From assembly GCA_002338145.1 (NCBI GenBank), contig DDHP01000079.1:22737-85374 (forward strand): a stretch of DNA of 62,638 nt, given 5' to 3'. Position numbers and translations under genes: made by a program. Under the pieces are notes generated by a model that had not been told where the DNA came from, made no database searches, and was given only the letters and a program-made list of their open reading frames with translations. Shown piece by piece: positions 16,039 to 25,629 of this stretch; position 1 is the first letter of the stretch, and every line of letters starts with the position of its first letter. The stretch is from Deferribacteraceae bacterium UBA1873 (GTDB lineage Bacteria > Chrysiogenota > Deferribacteres > Deferribacterales > Flexistipitaceae).

Positions 16039-16355
16039 AATCCAATATATTGTATTTTGCTTTGGTCTTAGCATTAATCCTGTACCTGATTTTTGGCAAC
16101 AGAGGGCTTATAGAATACAACAATCTACTGGATATAAGAAAAAAATATGCTGAAAAGGTTGATAATCTCAGCAAAAGGATTGATGAGCTTGAGCATGAGC
16201 TTTATCTGCTACAAAAAGACAAAGAATTTTTGGAAACAGTTATTCGCGAAGATCTTAATCTGAAAAAACCTGATGAAGATTTATATATTTTAAGGGATGG
16301 TAATGAAGAAATATACAGTAACCGAGATAACAAAAGCAGTAAAGAATCTGATTGA
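16035..16355 (+). CDS. FtsB/DivIC-type septum formation protein
   Basis: A 106-residue bitopic membrane protein with one N-terminal transmembrane helix (residues 6-21), then a coiled coil (about 30-75) containing DELEHELYLLQKDKEFLETVIREDLNLKKPDE. The segment EFLETVIRE(D)LNLKKPDE matches the conserved end of the FtsB/DivIC family, which scaffolds the divisome with FtsL and FtsQ. It starts as ATGA on the preceding gene's stop, and its 3' end overlaps xseA by about 50 bases. The name is by architecture and motif. Confidence 0.72.
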   Translation: MKSNILYFALVLALILYLIFGNRGLIEYNNLLDIRKKYAEKVDNLSKRIDELEHELYLLQKDKEFLETVIREDLNLKKPDEDLYILRDGNEEIYSNRDNKSSKESD

Positions 16356-17652
16356 AAATGCTTTTAACACTCCTGTTATAGTCACAGGAGAAGTATCTAA
16401 CTTGTCCAAATCTCCAACAGGACATTACTATTTTATTTTAAAGGATGATTCCTCACAAATCAAATCTGTCTTTTTCAAACGTTACAACCTGGCTAACAGG
16501 GAGTACTCGATTCAAAACGGTGACAAGGTCTCTGTTCATGGTGATATTTCTGTATATGAAGCTGGCGGGGTATACCAGATAATTGTGAAGAAAATAGAGT
16601 ACGATTCAGAGGGTGAGTTTTATAAGAAATTTGCTGAGACCAGGAAAAAGTTAGAGCGGGAAGGGCTGCTTGATGAAAATCTTAAAAGAAGTGTCCCCAC
16701 ATTTGTTAAGAGAATAGCTGTTATTACATCCCCCACCGGTGCGGCTATAAAGGACTTTGTTAGCACAGCAAGAAAAAATACTGCTAAATTTTGTATAGAC
16801 TTATGGCCTGTTATGGTACAGGGGAATTCCGCTTCAGCTGATATAGTGAAAAATATTTTACAGGCCGGTAAAAGAACTGATCTATATGATACGCTGGTTT
16901 TGATGAGAGGAGGGGGATCCCTGGAAGATTTGGCTGTTTTTAATGAGGAAAATGTTGCACGGGCTTTGCGTGCTGTTGATGTGCCTACAATCTCAGCTAT
17001 CGGACATCAGAGGGATACAACCATATGTGATTATACCGCTGATATGACTGTGGCTACCCCAACAGCTGCGGCTGTATATCTTTCTGAGGGGCATCTTTAC
17101 TATGATAAAAAACTGAATGATTTGCAAAAAAGACTGGAAAAAGACATGTCTTATACTTTAAACACTTTTATGCAAAAATTGGATAATTACCTTATATCGA
17201 TGAATAAAAACTCGCCGCATGCAAAACTGAAACTATATAAGAGTGAAGTTGCCCGATTGTTAGATAAAATTAACGGAGATATGAAAAGAAAGCTTACCGA
17301 TAACAGCAGCCGTTTGAATATGCTTAAAGCACCATTTAAACCTGCCAACATTATTAACAGAGTAAGTCAAAGCAAAGAAAAACTGGATTACCTTGAAAAT
17401 TACCTGTTGAGAAGTATAAAAAATAAAATAAATTATGAAGATGGGAAATTAAGAGAATTGACGGGCAAGCTTGAAGCCATGAGTCCCAACAGGATAGTTT
17501 CCCGTGGTTATGCAGTAGTTTACGCAAACGGCAAACTGGCACCGTCGATAGATTTCGTAAAACTGGACGATGAGGTTGAAATTCATATGAAAGGTGGTTA
17601 TATTAACGCTTTTGTTACAGGAAAAAAACATACGGAGGGTTGTAATGGATAG
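16303..17652 (+). CDS. xseA: Exodeoxyribonuclease VII large subunit
   Basis: A 449-residue nuclease subunit that degrades single-stranded DNA bidirectionally. The N-terminal OB-fold (GEVSNLSKSPTGHYYFILKDDSSQI) and the catalytic block with RGGGSLEDLAVFNEE, AIGHQRDTTICDYTAD and ATPTAAAVYLSE are clear, followed by a long coiled coil and the C-terminal NRIVSRGYAVV. The ATG at 16303 follows AGGG; an ATG at 16297 adds two residues. The usual small subunit xseB is not adjacent: greA starts inside the xseA end. Confidence 0.92.
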   Translation: MKKYTVTEITKAVKNLIENAFNTPVIVTGEVSNLSKSPTGHYYFILKDDSSQIKSVFFKRYNLANREYSIQNGDKVSVHGDISVYEAGGVYQIIVKKIEYDSEGEFYKKFAETRKKLEREGLLDENLKRSVPTFVKRIAVITSPTGAAIKDFVSTARKNTAKFCIDLWPVMVQGNSASADIVKNILQAGKRTDLYDTLVLMRGGGSLEDLAVFNEENVARALRAVDVPTISAIGHQRDTTICDYTADMTVATPTAAAVYLSEGHLYYDKKLNDLQKRLEKDMSYTLNTFMQKLDNYLISMNKNSPHAKLKLYKSEVARLLDKINGDMKRKLTDNSSRLNMLKAPFKPANIINRVSQSKEKLDYLENYLLRSIKNKINYEDGKLRELTGKLEAMSPNRIVSRGYAVVYANGKLAPSIDFVKLDDEVEIHMKGGYINAFVTGKKHTEGCNG

Positions 17653-18118
17653 AATACCGATTACAAAGGAAGGTTTTCAAAAGATAAAAGAAGAGCTTGA
17701 GAAACTTAAAACCAGAGACAGAAAAGATGTAGTGGAGGCTATAAAAGAAGCCAGATCCCATGGAGATTTAAGTGAAAATGCAGAATATGATGCTGCAAAG
17801 GAACGTCAGGGGATGCTTGAAGCTAAAATTAATGAGCTTGAATCCAAAATGTCCAAATTTGATGTTATCGACACCAGTACATTAAAAAGTAATAAAGTGG
17901 TTTTCGGTGCGACGGTTAAAATTGAAAATGTTGACACCGATGAGGTTAAAACTTATAGAATAGTAGGTCCTGATGAATCCGATATTTCAAAGGGAGATAT
18001 TTCTGTGCTTTCCCCATTGGCAAGAGCACTTGTAGGTAAAAAAGTTGGAGAAGAAGCAGTTGTTAACGCACCTGGCGGAGAGACAGAGTATGAAATAATA
18101 GAAATCACTTTCGAGTAA
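17645..18118 (+). CDS. greA: Transcription elongation factor GreA
   Basis: A 157-residue factor that enters the RNA polymerase secondary channel and stimulates cleavage of backtracked RNA. The N-terminal coiled coil (MDRIPITKEGFQKIKEELEKL) carries the acidic tip SENAEYDAAKERQ, and the C-terminal FKBP-like domain ends with VNAPGGETEYEIIEI. The ATG at 17645 is chosen for its GGAGGG ribosome binding site and family start; upstream in-frame codons lie inside xseA. Confidence 0.94.
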   Translation: MDRIPITKEGFQKIKEELEKLKTRDRKDVVEAIKEARSHGDLSENAEYDAAKERQGMLEAKINELESKMSKFDVIDTSTLKSNKVVFGATVKIENVDTDEVKTYRIVGPDESDISKGDISVLSPLARALVGKKVGEEAVVNAPGGETEYEIIEITFE

Positions 18119-19476
18119 TGGTGCCGATGGCCGGGTATAATATACTTATTATTGATGATGAAAAATCTTTCCGGGAATTGCTTGAAATTCTTTTTGCTGA
18201 TGAAGGTTACAATGTTTTTACGGCATCCGATATTCCCAGCTCCTGTGAAATTATAAAAAATAAGAAAATTGACATTGCTGTTTGTGATTTGGTTTTAGGG
18301 AATGAAGATGGTATGGACATTGTGAAATGGTGTAAACAACATAATCACAATATTCCCTTTATACTTATGACAGCATATGCAAGCAGTTCCACTGCACTGG
18401 AATCTGTGAAACTTGGCGTAGTGGATTATGTAACAAAACCTTTTGATATGGATAACCTTGCCAATATGGTTAGTGATGTTATATCCTCCCGTGAGGAAAA
18501 TGATGACGGGTGTTGCCCGGAGCTGGATGAAATAAAAGGGAAAAGTGATGTAATTAATAAAATAAAAAAATACATTATTGATGTGGCAAAAACAGATTCC
18601 ACTGTGCTCATTACCGGAGAGTCCGGAACAGGCAAAGAATTGGTAGCCAGAGCCATTCACCGTTTGAGCGGAAGATCTTCCAGGGCTTTTAAAGCTATAA
18701 ACTGCAGTGCTATCCCTTACGATTTACTTGAATCCGAGTTATTTGGATATAAAAAAGGTGCTTTTACCGGAGCCAGCTATGATAAAAAAGGAATTTTTGA
18801 ACTTGCTGACGGAGGCTCCATTTTTTTGGATGAAATTGGCGATATGCCGCTTTTTCTTCAATCGAAACTGCTGCGTGTAATCCAAGATAAAATAGTGCAG
18901 CCATTAGGAGCAGGTAAAGAAATCAAAACAGATTTCCGCTTGATAACGGCAACCAATAAAAATCTTGAAGATCAGACTAAACAGGGAAATTTTCGGAGTG
19001 ACCTTTATTACCGCCTTAATGTTGTTAACATACACATACCTCCTTTAAGAGAAAGACGTGGCGACATTGAAGAGCTAACCAGGCATTTTCTAAAAAAGTA
19101 CAGTATTTTAATGGATAAAAACATATCCCAGATTTCTTTTGCGGTAAATGAAGCATTAAAAAATTATCCCTTCAAAGGTAATGTGAGAGAGCTTGAAAAC
19201 CTTATTGAAAGGGCTGTTGCAATGGAAAAAACAAACAAGTTGCTTCCTTCAAGTTTTCCCAGATATTTTTTTGAATTGGAGGACAATTACGGAGAACAGG
19301 ATGATTTCATTTTAGAAAATCCTGTGGATTTGGATAAAATTGTGGAAAAAATTGAAAAAAAATATATACTGGCTGCATTAAAAAAAACTAATGGCAATCA
19401 AAGCAAAGCTGCAGAGTTGCTGAATTTATCGGGTAGAGCCTTTAGATATAAGATGGGGAAATATAATGTCAAATGA
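18118..19476 (+). CDS. Sigma-54-dependent response regulator (NtrC family)
   Basis: A 452-residue protein with a receiver domain (phospho-acceptor Asp57 in AVCDLVL, Thr84 region MTAYAS, Lys107 in TKPF), an AAA+ domain with Walker A GESGTGKE (167-174) and the sigma-54 loop GAFTGA (214-219), and a C-terminal Fis-type HTH (NGNQSKAAELLNLSGRAFRYKM). It would activate sigma-54 promoters on phosphorylation. No histidine kinase is adjacent, so it is an orphan in this window. Its start overlaps the greA stop (TAATG); an ATG at 18127 is an alternative. It overlaps pgsA by 11 bases. Confidence 0.9.
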   Translation: MVPMAGYNILIIDDEKSFRELLEILFADEGYNVFTASDIPSSCEIIKNKKIDIAVCDLVLGNEDGMDIVKWCKQHNHNIPFILMTAYASSSTALESVKLGVVDYVTKPFDMDNLANMVSDVISSREENDDGCCPELDEIKGKSDVINKIKKYIIDVAKTDSTVLITGESGTGKELVARAIHRLSGRSSRAFKAINCSAIPYDLLESELFGYKKGAFTGASYDKKGIFELADGGSIFLDEIGDMPLFLQSKLLRVIQDKIVQPLGAGKEIKTDFRLITATNKNLEDQTKQGNFRSDLYYRLNVVNIHIPPLRERRGDIEELTRHFLKKYSILMDKNISQISFAVNEALKNYPFKGNVRELENLIERAVAMEKTNKLLPSSFPRYFFELEDNYGEQDDFILENPVDLDKIVEKIEKKYILAALKKTNGNQSKAAELLNLSGRAFRYKMGKYNVK

Positions 19477-20023
19477 AATTATGCAAAAGCTACCTAATCA
19501 GTTAACTGTTTTGAGGGTTTTGCTTGTCCCGGTTTTTCTGATTCTGATTTTTTTTGATAACAGTGTAACAAATGTCCTATCAGCAATTGTTTTTGTTGTT
19601 GCTTCTGTAACTGATTTTATAGACGGGTATTTGGCTCGCAAATATCGTGTGGTTTCTGATTTTGGTAAAATACTTGATCCTATTGCAGATAAGATACTTG
19701 TGGCGGCAGCCCTTATTTCTCTCATACAGATTGATAGACTCAACGCTGTGGTTGTTATTATTTTACTGAGCAGAGAGTTTGCTGTGGGAGGTCTGAGAGA
19801 TTTTGCGTCGAGCAAAGGTACCATTATCCCCGCCGGTTTTTTTGGTAAAATAAAGACAGCTTTTCAGATGACTGCTCTTACCCTGCTTATATATAAAAAT
19901 GAGTTACTCGGAATAAATATTTTTTTAGTGGGCAAAATACTTATTTATCTTTCGGTGATAATTTCAGTGTATTCCGGCTTTGTGTACTACAGAAATTTTT
20001 TTAGGCAAGAAGTTAATGCCTGA
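19466..20023 (+). CDS. pgsA: CDP-diacylglycerol-glycerol-3-phosphate phosphatidyltransferase
   Basis: A 185-residue inner-membrane enzyme that makes phosphatidylglycerol phosphate, the committed step toward PG and cardiolipin. The CDP-alcohol phosphotransferase motif is complete: Asp50, Asp53-Gly54, Ala57-Arg58, Gly67, Asp71 and Asp75. Four to five transmembrane helices are visible. It sits in a lipid group with plsY two genes downstream. The start ATG lies inside the response-regulator gene. Confidence 0.9.
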   Translation: MSNEIMQKLPNQLTVLRVLLVPVFLILIFFDNSVTNVLSAIVFVVASVTDFIDGYLARKYRVVSDFGKILDPIADKILVAAALISLIQIDRLNAVVVIILLSREFAVGGLRDFASSKGTIIPAGFFGKIKTAFQMTALTLLIYKNELLGINIFLVGKILIYLSVIISVYSGFVYYRNFFRQEVNA

Positions 20024-21101
20024 TGTTTTTCTTAGAAAATTCAGCAGTTACACGCCTGAGCTTGAGCCTTTTTTTAATGGCTTTTTTCAACTGTACAGCA
20101 GTAGACTGTTAAAGTGCAGGAAAATATTATTAAAACCTAACCTGCTTCAGGCTGCCACTTCTGAAAGAGCTGTCACTACACATCCCGAGTTTTTAACATA
20201 TCTGGTCAGATCTCTGAAAAGGTTCACAAGAGCTGAGCTTATCCTCGCAGACAGCCCGGGGGCAAACTTTAACAACTTTTCCAATGTTCTTAAAATTACA
20301 GGTATTCAGAACGTATGTGACAAAGAAAATATAACTGTTGCTAGGATGGAATCTTTTCAACCCATTGAAAAAGATGATTTTGTGTATTCCGGTATTGCAG
20401 ATGAAGTGGATATGATTATTAATATAGCAAAGCTGAAAACCCATTCTCTTACCGGTCTTACAATGTGTGTTAAAAACTTTTTCGGACTTGTTCCTGGTAC
20501 AGCAAAAGTTGCCTATCATAGAAGATATCCATCAGGAAATGACTTAGGTGATAAATTATATTCTTTATCTGCATTATTTGCAGATAAATCATTAAATTTT
20601 TTGGATGGAATAATCGCTCATGAAGGAGAAGGACCTTCCCGAGGTAAACCTGTAAATCTGGGAATTGTTGCCGCTTCTGAAAATGCTGCAGCACTTGACA
20701 TTGAAATAACAAAACTTCTTGGTTTGCCGGTGAATTTTTGTACTACAAATGCTGAAGCGATGAAATTTCTGGATGTGGAAGAAATAAAACTAAATACCGG
20801 TGCTTGTTTTGATGGTTTATCCATAAAAACACCGGTGTCTATGAAAAAATCAATTATACCTGATAGCATCAAAAAAATTGTAGCTGATAAGATTTATGTA
20901 AAGCCAGAAATAATTCAGCCTAAATGTACAAAATGTCTCTTATGCTTGAAGAGTTGTTACGCTGATGCTATAACATTTGAAAACAAAACCGTCTTTATAA
21001 ACAAAGAACTATGCAAGGAATGTTTTTGCTGTTATGAGGTTTGTGAGGATGATGCGATTAAACTAAAAAGGTCTTTTTTACACAGGATTTTTGTCAAATG
21101 A
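20016..21101 (+). CDS. DUF362 protein with C-terminal 2x[4Fe-4S] ferredoxin domain
   Basis: A 361-residue cytoplasmic protein. The main part is a DUF362 domain (ILLKPNLLQA near residue 30, LADSPGANF, NIAKLKTHSLTGLTMCVKNFFGLVPG in the middle, ALDIEITKLLG). The end is a dicluster ferredoxin: Cys304, 307, 310, 314 and Cys333, 336, 339, 343, with an extra Cys338. Its role is unknown; electron transfer is likely from the cysteines. The ATG at 20016 has AAGAAG before it; an ATG-like start at 19980 lies inside pgsA. It sits between the two phospholipid genes pgsA and plsY, overlapping both. Confidence 0.8.
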   Translation: MPDVFLRKFSSYTPELEPFFNGFFQLYSSRLLKCRKILLKPNLLQAATSERAVTTHPEFLTYLVRSLKRFTRAELILADSPGANFNNFSNVLKITGIQNVCDKENITVARMESFQPIEKDDFVYSGIADEVDMIINIAKLKTHSLTGLTMCVKNFFGLVPGTAKVAYHRRYPSGNDLGDKLYSLSALFADKSLNFLDGIIAHEGEGPSRGKPVNLGIVAASENAAALDIEITKLLGLPVNFCTTNAEAMKFLDVEEIKLNTGACFDGLSIKTPVSMKKSIIPDSIKKIVADKIYVKPEIIQPKCTKCLLCLKSCYADAITFENKTVFINKELCKECFCCYEVCEDDAIKLKRSFLHRIFVK

Positions 21102-21697
21102 TTTTGTATATTTGTCTTTTTGTAATCTCTTATTTATCTGGTGCTGTGCCCTTTTCTTTCCTGCTTGTGAAACTGATTAGGGGTATTGATCTTCGTGAAG
21201 TGGGGAGTGGCAATGTAGGAGCTACTAATGCTGGGCGTGTTTTGGGAAAATGGGGATTTGTTGTTGCATTTTGCTGTGATATGCTAAAGGCTTTTATTCC
21301 TCTGTATGTGTTCCGGCAGATACCGGGTATTGACGGCAATATCATTCTTTTTTGTGCTCTTTTTATTATCTTGGGGCATACATATACTGTTTTTCTTAGA
21401 TTTAAAGGTGGTAAAGGTGTAGCTACAGGTGTAGGTGTTTTTATGGCGTTAAGCCCTTATAGCCTTTTCTGGGCACTGCTCACCTTTTTTCTTGTCATTA
21501 CTGTTTTTCGTATTGTTTCCCTCGGCTCCATCATTTCAGCAGTTATACTAATGATATCGGTATGGCTGAATAGCGACTGGTTTGGTCTGCAAATATTTAC
21601 AGCAGTTGTTGTTCTTTTTGTTATTTATAAACATAAATCAAATATTGTAAGAATTATGCAAGGTAAAGAACATAAGATAGGAGAGAGAGTTGTCTGA
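21098..21697 (+). CDS. plsY: Acyl-phosphate:glycerol-3-phosphate acyltransferase PlsY
   Basis: A 199-residue membrane enzyme that transfers acyl from acyl-phosphate to glycerol-3-phosphate, giving lysophosphatidate. The three signature loops are GAVPFSFLLVKLIRGIDLREVGSGNVGATNAGR, GHTYTVFLRFKGGKGVATGVGV and the late KHKSNIVRIMQGKEHKIGER. Five transmembrane segments are expected and seen. It is coupled to the DUF362 gene by ATGA and overlaps the ribD start. Confidence 0.93.
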   Translation: MILYICLFVISYLSGAVPFSFLLVKLIRGIDLREVGSGNVGATNAGRVLGKWGFVVAFCCDMLKAFIPLYVFRQIPGIDGNIILFCALFIILGHTYTVFLRFKGGKGVATGVGVFMALSPYSLFWALLTFFLVITVFRIVSLGSIISAVILMISVWLNSDWFGLQIFTAVVVLFVIYKHKSNIVRIMQGKEHKIGERVV

Positions 21698-22847
21698 TCC
21701 CCACAATATGATGCTTGAATGCGTTAATCTGGCGTTGGCCGGAAAAGGTTATACAGGTACTAATCCTGTTGTTGGAGCAATGGTTGTAAAAAATGGAGAA
21801 ATTTTGGGTAGAGGTTTTCATAAGAGTTTTGGCGGTGCACACGCTGAAATAGAAGCTATCAATAATTGCAGCCAGGAAATCAACGGAGCTGATTTATATG
21901 TAACACTTGAGCCCTGTTCTCATTATGGGAAAACTCCCCCCTGTGTGGAAACAATTGTAAAAAGCGGTATAAGCCGTGTTTTTATCGGAGTCGTGGATCC
22001 TAATCCTTTGAACGCAGGTAATGGGATAAACTATTTACTAAATAACGGTATTGAGGTTTATGTGGGTTTTGCCGAACAAGCATGTGCTGAAATTATAGAA
22101 GACTTTGCTAAATATATTTTAAAAGGTCAGCCGTTTTACTCTTTGAAAATAGCCCAGAGTTTGGATGGGAAAATAGCCACCTATACAGGGGCTTCCAAAT
22201 GGATTACCGATGAAACGTCAAGACAATACGGACATTATTTCAGGAGTATTTCCGATGGCATTTTGGTGGGTAAAGGCACGGTAGATGCTGACAATCCCAT
22301 GCTCAGCTCACGATTTATGGGTATAATGCGGTATCCTTATAAAATTATTCTCGATTCTTCACTTAGTATTTCAGAAGGGTCTGCTGTTTTTGAGGAGAAG
22401 CCTGAAAGATGTATCATTTTTGTATCCAACAGTGCTATAGGTAAAAATAAAAATAAGGCAGATAATTTAATGTCAAAAGGTGTTGATATAGTCCCTGTAA
22501 ATAGTGATGAGTATGGATTGAATCTACATGATATTTCATCAGTACTGATTGGTAAAAATATTCTGAATGTACTTGTGGAAGGGGGGCGAAAAATATATGC
22601 CTCTTTTATTAACAATAAATTGGCTGATAAATGCTATTTTTTTACTTCCGGAAAGATAATAGGAGAAGAGGGGGTTGATTCTATCGGAAAACTGGGTATA
22701 GATAACATAGAGGAGTCTGTTAAATTGGAAGAGTTGACTGTCCAGAAACTCAAAAATGATTTTTTATTTAACGGCAAAATCAATGATTACACCGAGCATA
22801 TACTAAAACTTACGGAAGAGCTGAGGAACAGATGTTCACAGGGATAG
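21690..22847 (+). CDS. ribD: Bifunctional riboflavin deaminase/reductase RibD
   Basis: A 385-residue enzyme for the second and third steps of riboflavin synthesis. The deaminase domain has His51-Ala-Glu53 and zinc cysteines Cys76 and Cys85 (PCSHYGKTPPC). The reductase domain follows from about residue 150 (KIAQSLDGKIAT, GILVGKGTVDADNPMLS, VEGGRKIYASF). The TTG start at 21690 has AGGAGAGAGAG at ideal spacing; the next ATG (21708) has none as good. First gene of the rib set. No FMN riboswitch can exist upstream because ribD begins inside plsY. Confidence 0.92.
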   Translation: MSDPHNMMLECVNLALAGKGYTGTNPVVGAMVVKNGEILGRGFHKSFGGAHAEIEAINNCSQEINGADLYVTLEPCSHYGKTPPCVETIVKSGISRVFIGVVDPNPLNAGNGINYLLNNGIEVYVGFAEQACAEIIEDFAKYILKGQPFYSLKIAQSLDGKIATYTGASKWITDETSRQYGHYFRSISDGILVGKGTVDADNPMLSSRFMGIMRYPYKIILDSSLSISEGSAVFEEKPERCIIFVSNSAIGKNKNKADNLMSKGVDIVPVNSDEYGLNLHDISSVLIGKNILNVLVEGGRKIYASFINNKLADKCYFFTSGKIIGEEGVDSIGKLGIDNIEESVKLEELTVQKLKNDFLFNGKINDYTEHILKLTEELRNRCSQG

Positions 22848-23485
22848 TGGAAAAAATCGGGACAGTAAACAGGGTTGATAAACGTGGTTCTTTTGCCATT
22901 TTAAATATTAGCTGCGCTGATATTACTGATGATCTTAAAATCGGTGATTCTGTAGCTGTAAATGGTGCTTGTCTGACAGCAACCAAAGTGGAAAAGGGCT
23001 CTTTTACTGCCGATATTTCATACGAAACATTGGGAAAATCTTCTTTGGAGTATCTAAAACCAGGTGATTATGTGAATCTGGAGCGGGCGCTGACATTATC
23101 ATCCAGGCTTGGGGGACACATTGTTTCAGGACACGTTGATTGTTTGGGGAAATTCACAGAGATAAGAAAAGAGTCATCTGCATACAGATTATGTATAGGT
23201 TATCCTGAAAATATTGAAAAGTATGTAGTTTACAAAGGATCCATAGCTTTGGACGGCATAAGTTTAACAATTGCTGATGTTTTTGATAATAATGAATTTA
23301 CTGTCGCTGTAATTCCTCATACTTTTGAAAATACTATATTAAAGTATAGACATCCGGGGGATTTTGTGAATATAGAAGCAGATATGGTGGCACGTTATAT
23401 GGAGAAATTATTGAAAAATGAAAAAAAAGCGGATAGATTAAAGTCTGGTATTTTAAAGATGCAACAAATGGAGGATTTTATATAA
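22832..23485 (+). CDS. ribE: Riboflavin synthase alpha subunit
   Basis: A 217-residue enzyme that dismutates two 6,7-dimethyl-8-ribityllumazine molecules into riboflavin. Two tandem lumazine-binding barrels are seen: [10 protein letters not shown] with NGACLTA, and the second with SGHVDCLG and [12 protein letters not shown]. It starts 16 bases inside ribD and ends on the ribBA start (TAATG). Length is normal for the family. Confidence 0.93.
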   Translation: MFTGIVEKIGTVNRVDKRGSFAILNISCADITDDLKIGDSVAVNGACLTATKVEKGSFTADISYETLGKSSLEYLKPGDYVNLERALTLSSRLGGHIVSGHVDCLGKFTEIRKESSAYRLCIGYPENIEKYVVYKGSIALDGISLTIADVFDNNEFTVAVIPHTFENTILKYRHPGDFVNIEADMVARYMEKLLKNEKKADRLKSGILKMQQMEDFI

Positions 23486-24693
23486 TGATGAAAGAAGTTA
23501 GGGCAACTGTGGAAGAAGCAATAGAAGATATAAAAAACGGCAAAATGATTATTCTGGTGGATGATGAAGACAGGGAGAACGAGGGCGATTTAATGATAGC
23601 GGCTGATTTTGTTACTCCAGAGGCTATAAATTTTATGGCAAAATACGGCCGGGGGCTTATTTGTCTCAGTCTCACCAATCAACGATGTGATGAGCTGAAT
23701 TTGCCATTGATGGTGGATGAAAAGGGTAATTCTGCCAAATTTGGGACAGCTTTTACCGTTTCGATTGAGGCGAAAGAAGGGGTCACCACGGGCATTTCAG
23801 CTTTTGACAGGGCTCATACGATAAAAGTAGCTGCAGATCCTGAGAAAACTGCCGATGATATTGCCCGTCCGGGTCATGTTTTTCCGCTTCGAGCCAAAGA
23901 TGGAGGTGTTCTTGTTCGAGCCGGACAAACAGAGGGCTCAATGGATTTGGTAAAACTGGCGGGGCTGACACCTGCCGCTGTTATATGTGAAGTCATGAAT
24001 GATGATGGAACGATGGCAAGAATGCCTCAGCTTGAAGAATTTGCCAAAGAGCACGGACTTAAAATTCTAACTATTGCAGATCTCATTTCTTACCGGGTGG
24101 AAAAGGAAAGCATCATAGAAAAAATTGCAGATGCGAATTTACCAACGCTATTTGGCGATTTTGAAATAGAGGGATTTGTGAACAAAGTGGATAAACAGGA
24201 GACAGTTGCCCTTGTTAAAGGGGATATATCCACTGATGAGCCTGTTTTGGTAAGGGTTCACTCACAATGTTTAACAGGTGACGTTTTTGGTTCTTTGAGA
24301 TGTGACTGCAGAGATCAACTTCACTGTGCTATGGAAATGATTGAAAAAGAAGGTAGGGGGGTACTGCTGTATATGTTTCAGGAAGGCAGGGGAATCGGTA
24401 TTTTAAATAAAATAAAAGCCTACAAACTTCAGGAAAACGGAATGGATACAGTGGATGCAAATCTGCATCTGGGCTTTGAGGATGATCTTCGTGATTACGG
24501 TTTTGGGGCTCAGGTTTTGCGATATCTGGGTATTAAAAAGCTAAGATTGTTAACAAATAATATGAAAAAACTGAAGTGTTTGTCCGGATATGGTCTGGAA
24601 GTTGTTGAAAGAGTACCTATTGTATGTAAAATAAGACCTGAGAATGAAAAATATTTAAAGGCAAAAAAAGAAAAAATGGGTCATCTTTTTTAA
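23485..24693 (+). CDS. ribBA: Bifunctional DHBP synthase / GTP cyclohydrolase II (RibBA)
   Basis: A 402-residue fusion supplying both riboflavin precursors. The N-terminal RibB half (1-200) has [17 protein letters not shown], the glycine-rich [11 protein letters not shown] and HTEASVD-like [14 protein letters not shown]. The RibA half has the zinc cysteines [14 protein letters not shown] (C-x10-C-x-C) and QEGRGIG. The residue before QEGRG is Phe where Arg is usual (YMFQEGRG), but the catalytic Arg is kept. GGAGG precedes the start. Both activities are predicted to be intact. Confidence 0.92.
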   Translation: MMKEVRATVEEAIEDIKNGKMIILVDDEDRENEGDLMIAADFVTPEAINFMAKYGRGLICLSLTNQRCDELNLPLMVDEKGNSAKFGTAFTVSIEAKEGVTTGISAFDRAHTIKVAADPEKTADDIARPGHVFPLRAKDGGVLVRAGQTEGSMDLVKLAGLTPAAVICEVMNDDGTMARMPQLEEFAKEHGLKILTIADLISYRVEKESIIEKIADANLPTLFGDFEIEGFVNKVDKQETVALVKGDISTDEPVLVRVHSQCLTGDVFGSLRCDCRDQLHCAMEMIEKEGRGVLLYMFQEGRGIGILNKIKAYKLQENGMDTVDANLHLGFEDDLRDYGFGAQVLRYLGIKKLRLLTNNMKKLKCLSGYGLEVVERVPIVCKIRPENEKYLKAKKEKMGHLF

Positions 24694-24724
24694 TAAACTT
24701 AATAAAAAAAATTGGGGATTGATA

Positions 24725-25198
24725 ATGAGCGTGAAAGTATACGAAGGCGTTTACGATGGAAGTGGTTTAAAAATAGCTATTGTGGCCACCAGATTTAATG
24801 ATTTTATTGTGAAAAGCTTGATATCAGGTGCCATCGATGCATTATTGAGACATAATGTTGGCGGCGATGATATTGAGGTTTATAAAGTTCCTGGTGCTTT
24901 TGAAATGCCTATGGTGTGCAATAAATTGGCTAAATCAGGGAAATTTGATGCCGTAATAGCGGTTGGTGCTGTGATAAGAGGTTCAACCCCTCACTTTGAC
25001 TATGTCTCTGCGGAAGTGGCAAAGGGAGTGGCAAAATCATCTTATGATACGGGAGTTCCTGTGATTTTTGGTGTGCTTACTACGGATACAATTGAGCAAG
25101 CTATCGAAAGAGCTGGGACTAAGAGCGGTAATAAAGGAGCAGAAGCTGCTATGGCTGCTCTTGAGACAGTTAACCTGATAATAAAGAACAAACTTTAA
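24725..25198 (+). CDS. ribH: 6,7-dimethyl-8-ribityllumazine synthase
   Basis: A 157-residue enzyme that forms an icosahedral or pentameric shell and condenses DHBP with the ribitylamino-uracil. Motifs: [49 protein letters not shown] and [28 protein letters not shown]. The ATG at 24725 follows GGGGA at six bases; a TTG at 24719 is an alternative. Followed five bases later by nusB, a common pairing in bacteria. Confidence 0.95.
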   Translation: MSVKVYEGVYDGSGLKIAIVATRFNDFIVKSLISGAIDALLRHNVGGDDIEVYKVPGAFEMPMVCNKLAKSGKFDAVIAVGAVIRGSTPHFDYVSAEVAKGVAKSSYDTGVPVIFGVLTTDTIEQAIERAGTKSGNKGAEAAMAALETVNLIIKNKL

Positions 25199-25203
25199 TC
25201 TTC

Positions 25204-25629
25204 ATGAAATCAAAAAGAACATTATCCAGGGAATATGCTGTACAAATGATGTATCATTCTTCTATTGCAGAAGTTGGTGTATCTGAAGTGCGCAGAATAT
25301 TCTGGCTGGAAAAAGATGCCCCGGATACCGTAAAAACCTTTGCAGAAGAGTTGTTTTCAAATGCCTTTAAAAAGAAAAATTTTAACGATGAGCTTGTGAA
25401 AAAATATCTTAAAAAAGGATGGGTTTTTGAACGGTTAGGTGAAATAGAGAAGGCGGTATTCAGAGTTGGCATAGCTGAGCTTTTTGACGGTGATGCACCG
25501 GTTTATGCAATTCTGGATGATTATGTGAGTATCGCCAGCAATTATATGGATGAAAAATCAGCCTCCCTTGTGAACGGAATATTAGATACTATAAAAAGAG
25601 AGTTTAACATTGACAGATCAGTTGATTAA
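25204..25629 (+). CDS. nusB: Transcription antitermination factor NusB
   Basis: A 141-residue all-helical RNA-binding protein that joins NusE on boxA in rRNA antitermination. The start SKRTLSREYAVQMMYHS and the C-terminal block FRVGIAELFDGDAPVYAILDDYVSIASNYMDEKSASLVNGILDTI are typical. The ribH-nusB order is widely conserved. Its 3' end overlaps the next ORF by 20 bases. Confidence 0.9.
   Translation: MKSKRTLSREYAVQMMYHSSIAEVGVSEVRRIFWLEKDAPDTVKTFAEELFSNAFKKKNFNDELVKKYLKKGWVFERLGEIEKAVFRVGIAELFDGDAPVYAILDDYVSIASNYMDEKSASLVNGILDTIKREFNIDRSVD

Noticed and set aside
21500..21690. FMN riboswitch expected before ribD
   Set aside because: ribD starts inside plsY and no RFN-like conserved pieces are present in the preceding coding sequence.
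24361..24380. Phe instead of Arg before QEGRG in the GTP cyclohydrolase II half of RibBA as a sign of inactivity
   Set aside because: The catalytic Arg within QEGRGIG and all zinc cysteines are kept, so loss of activity is not supported.
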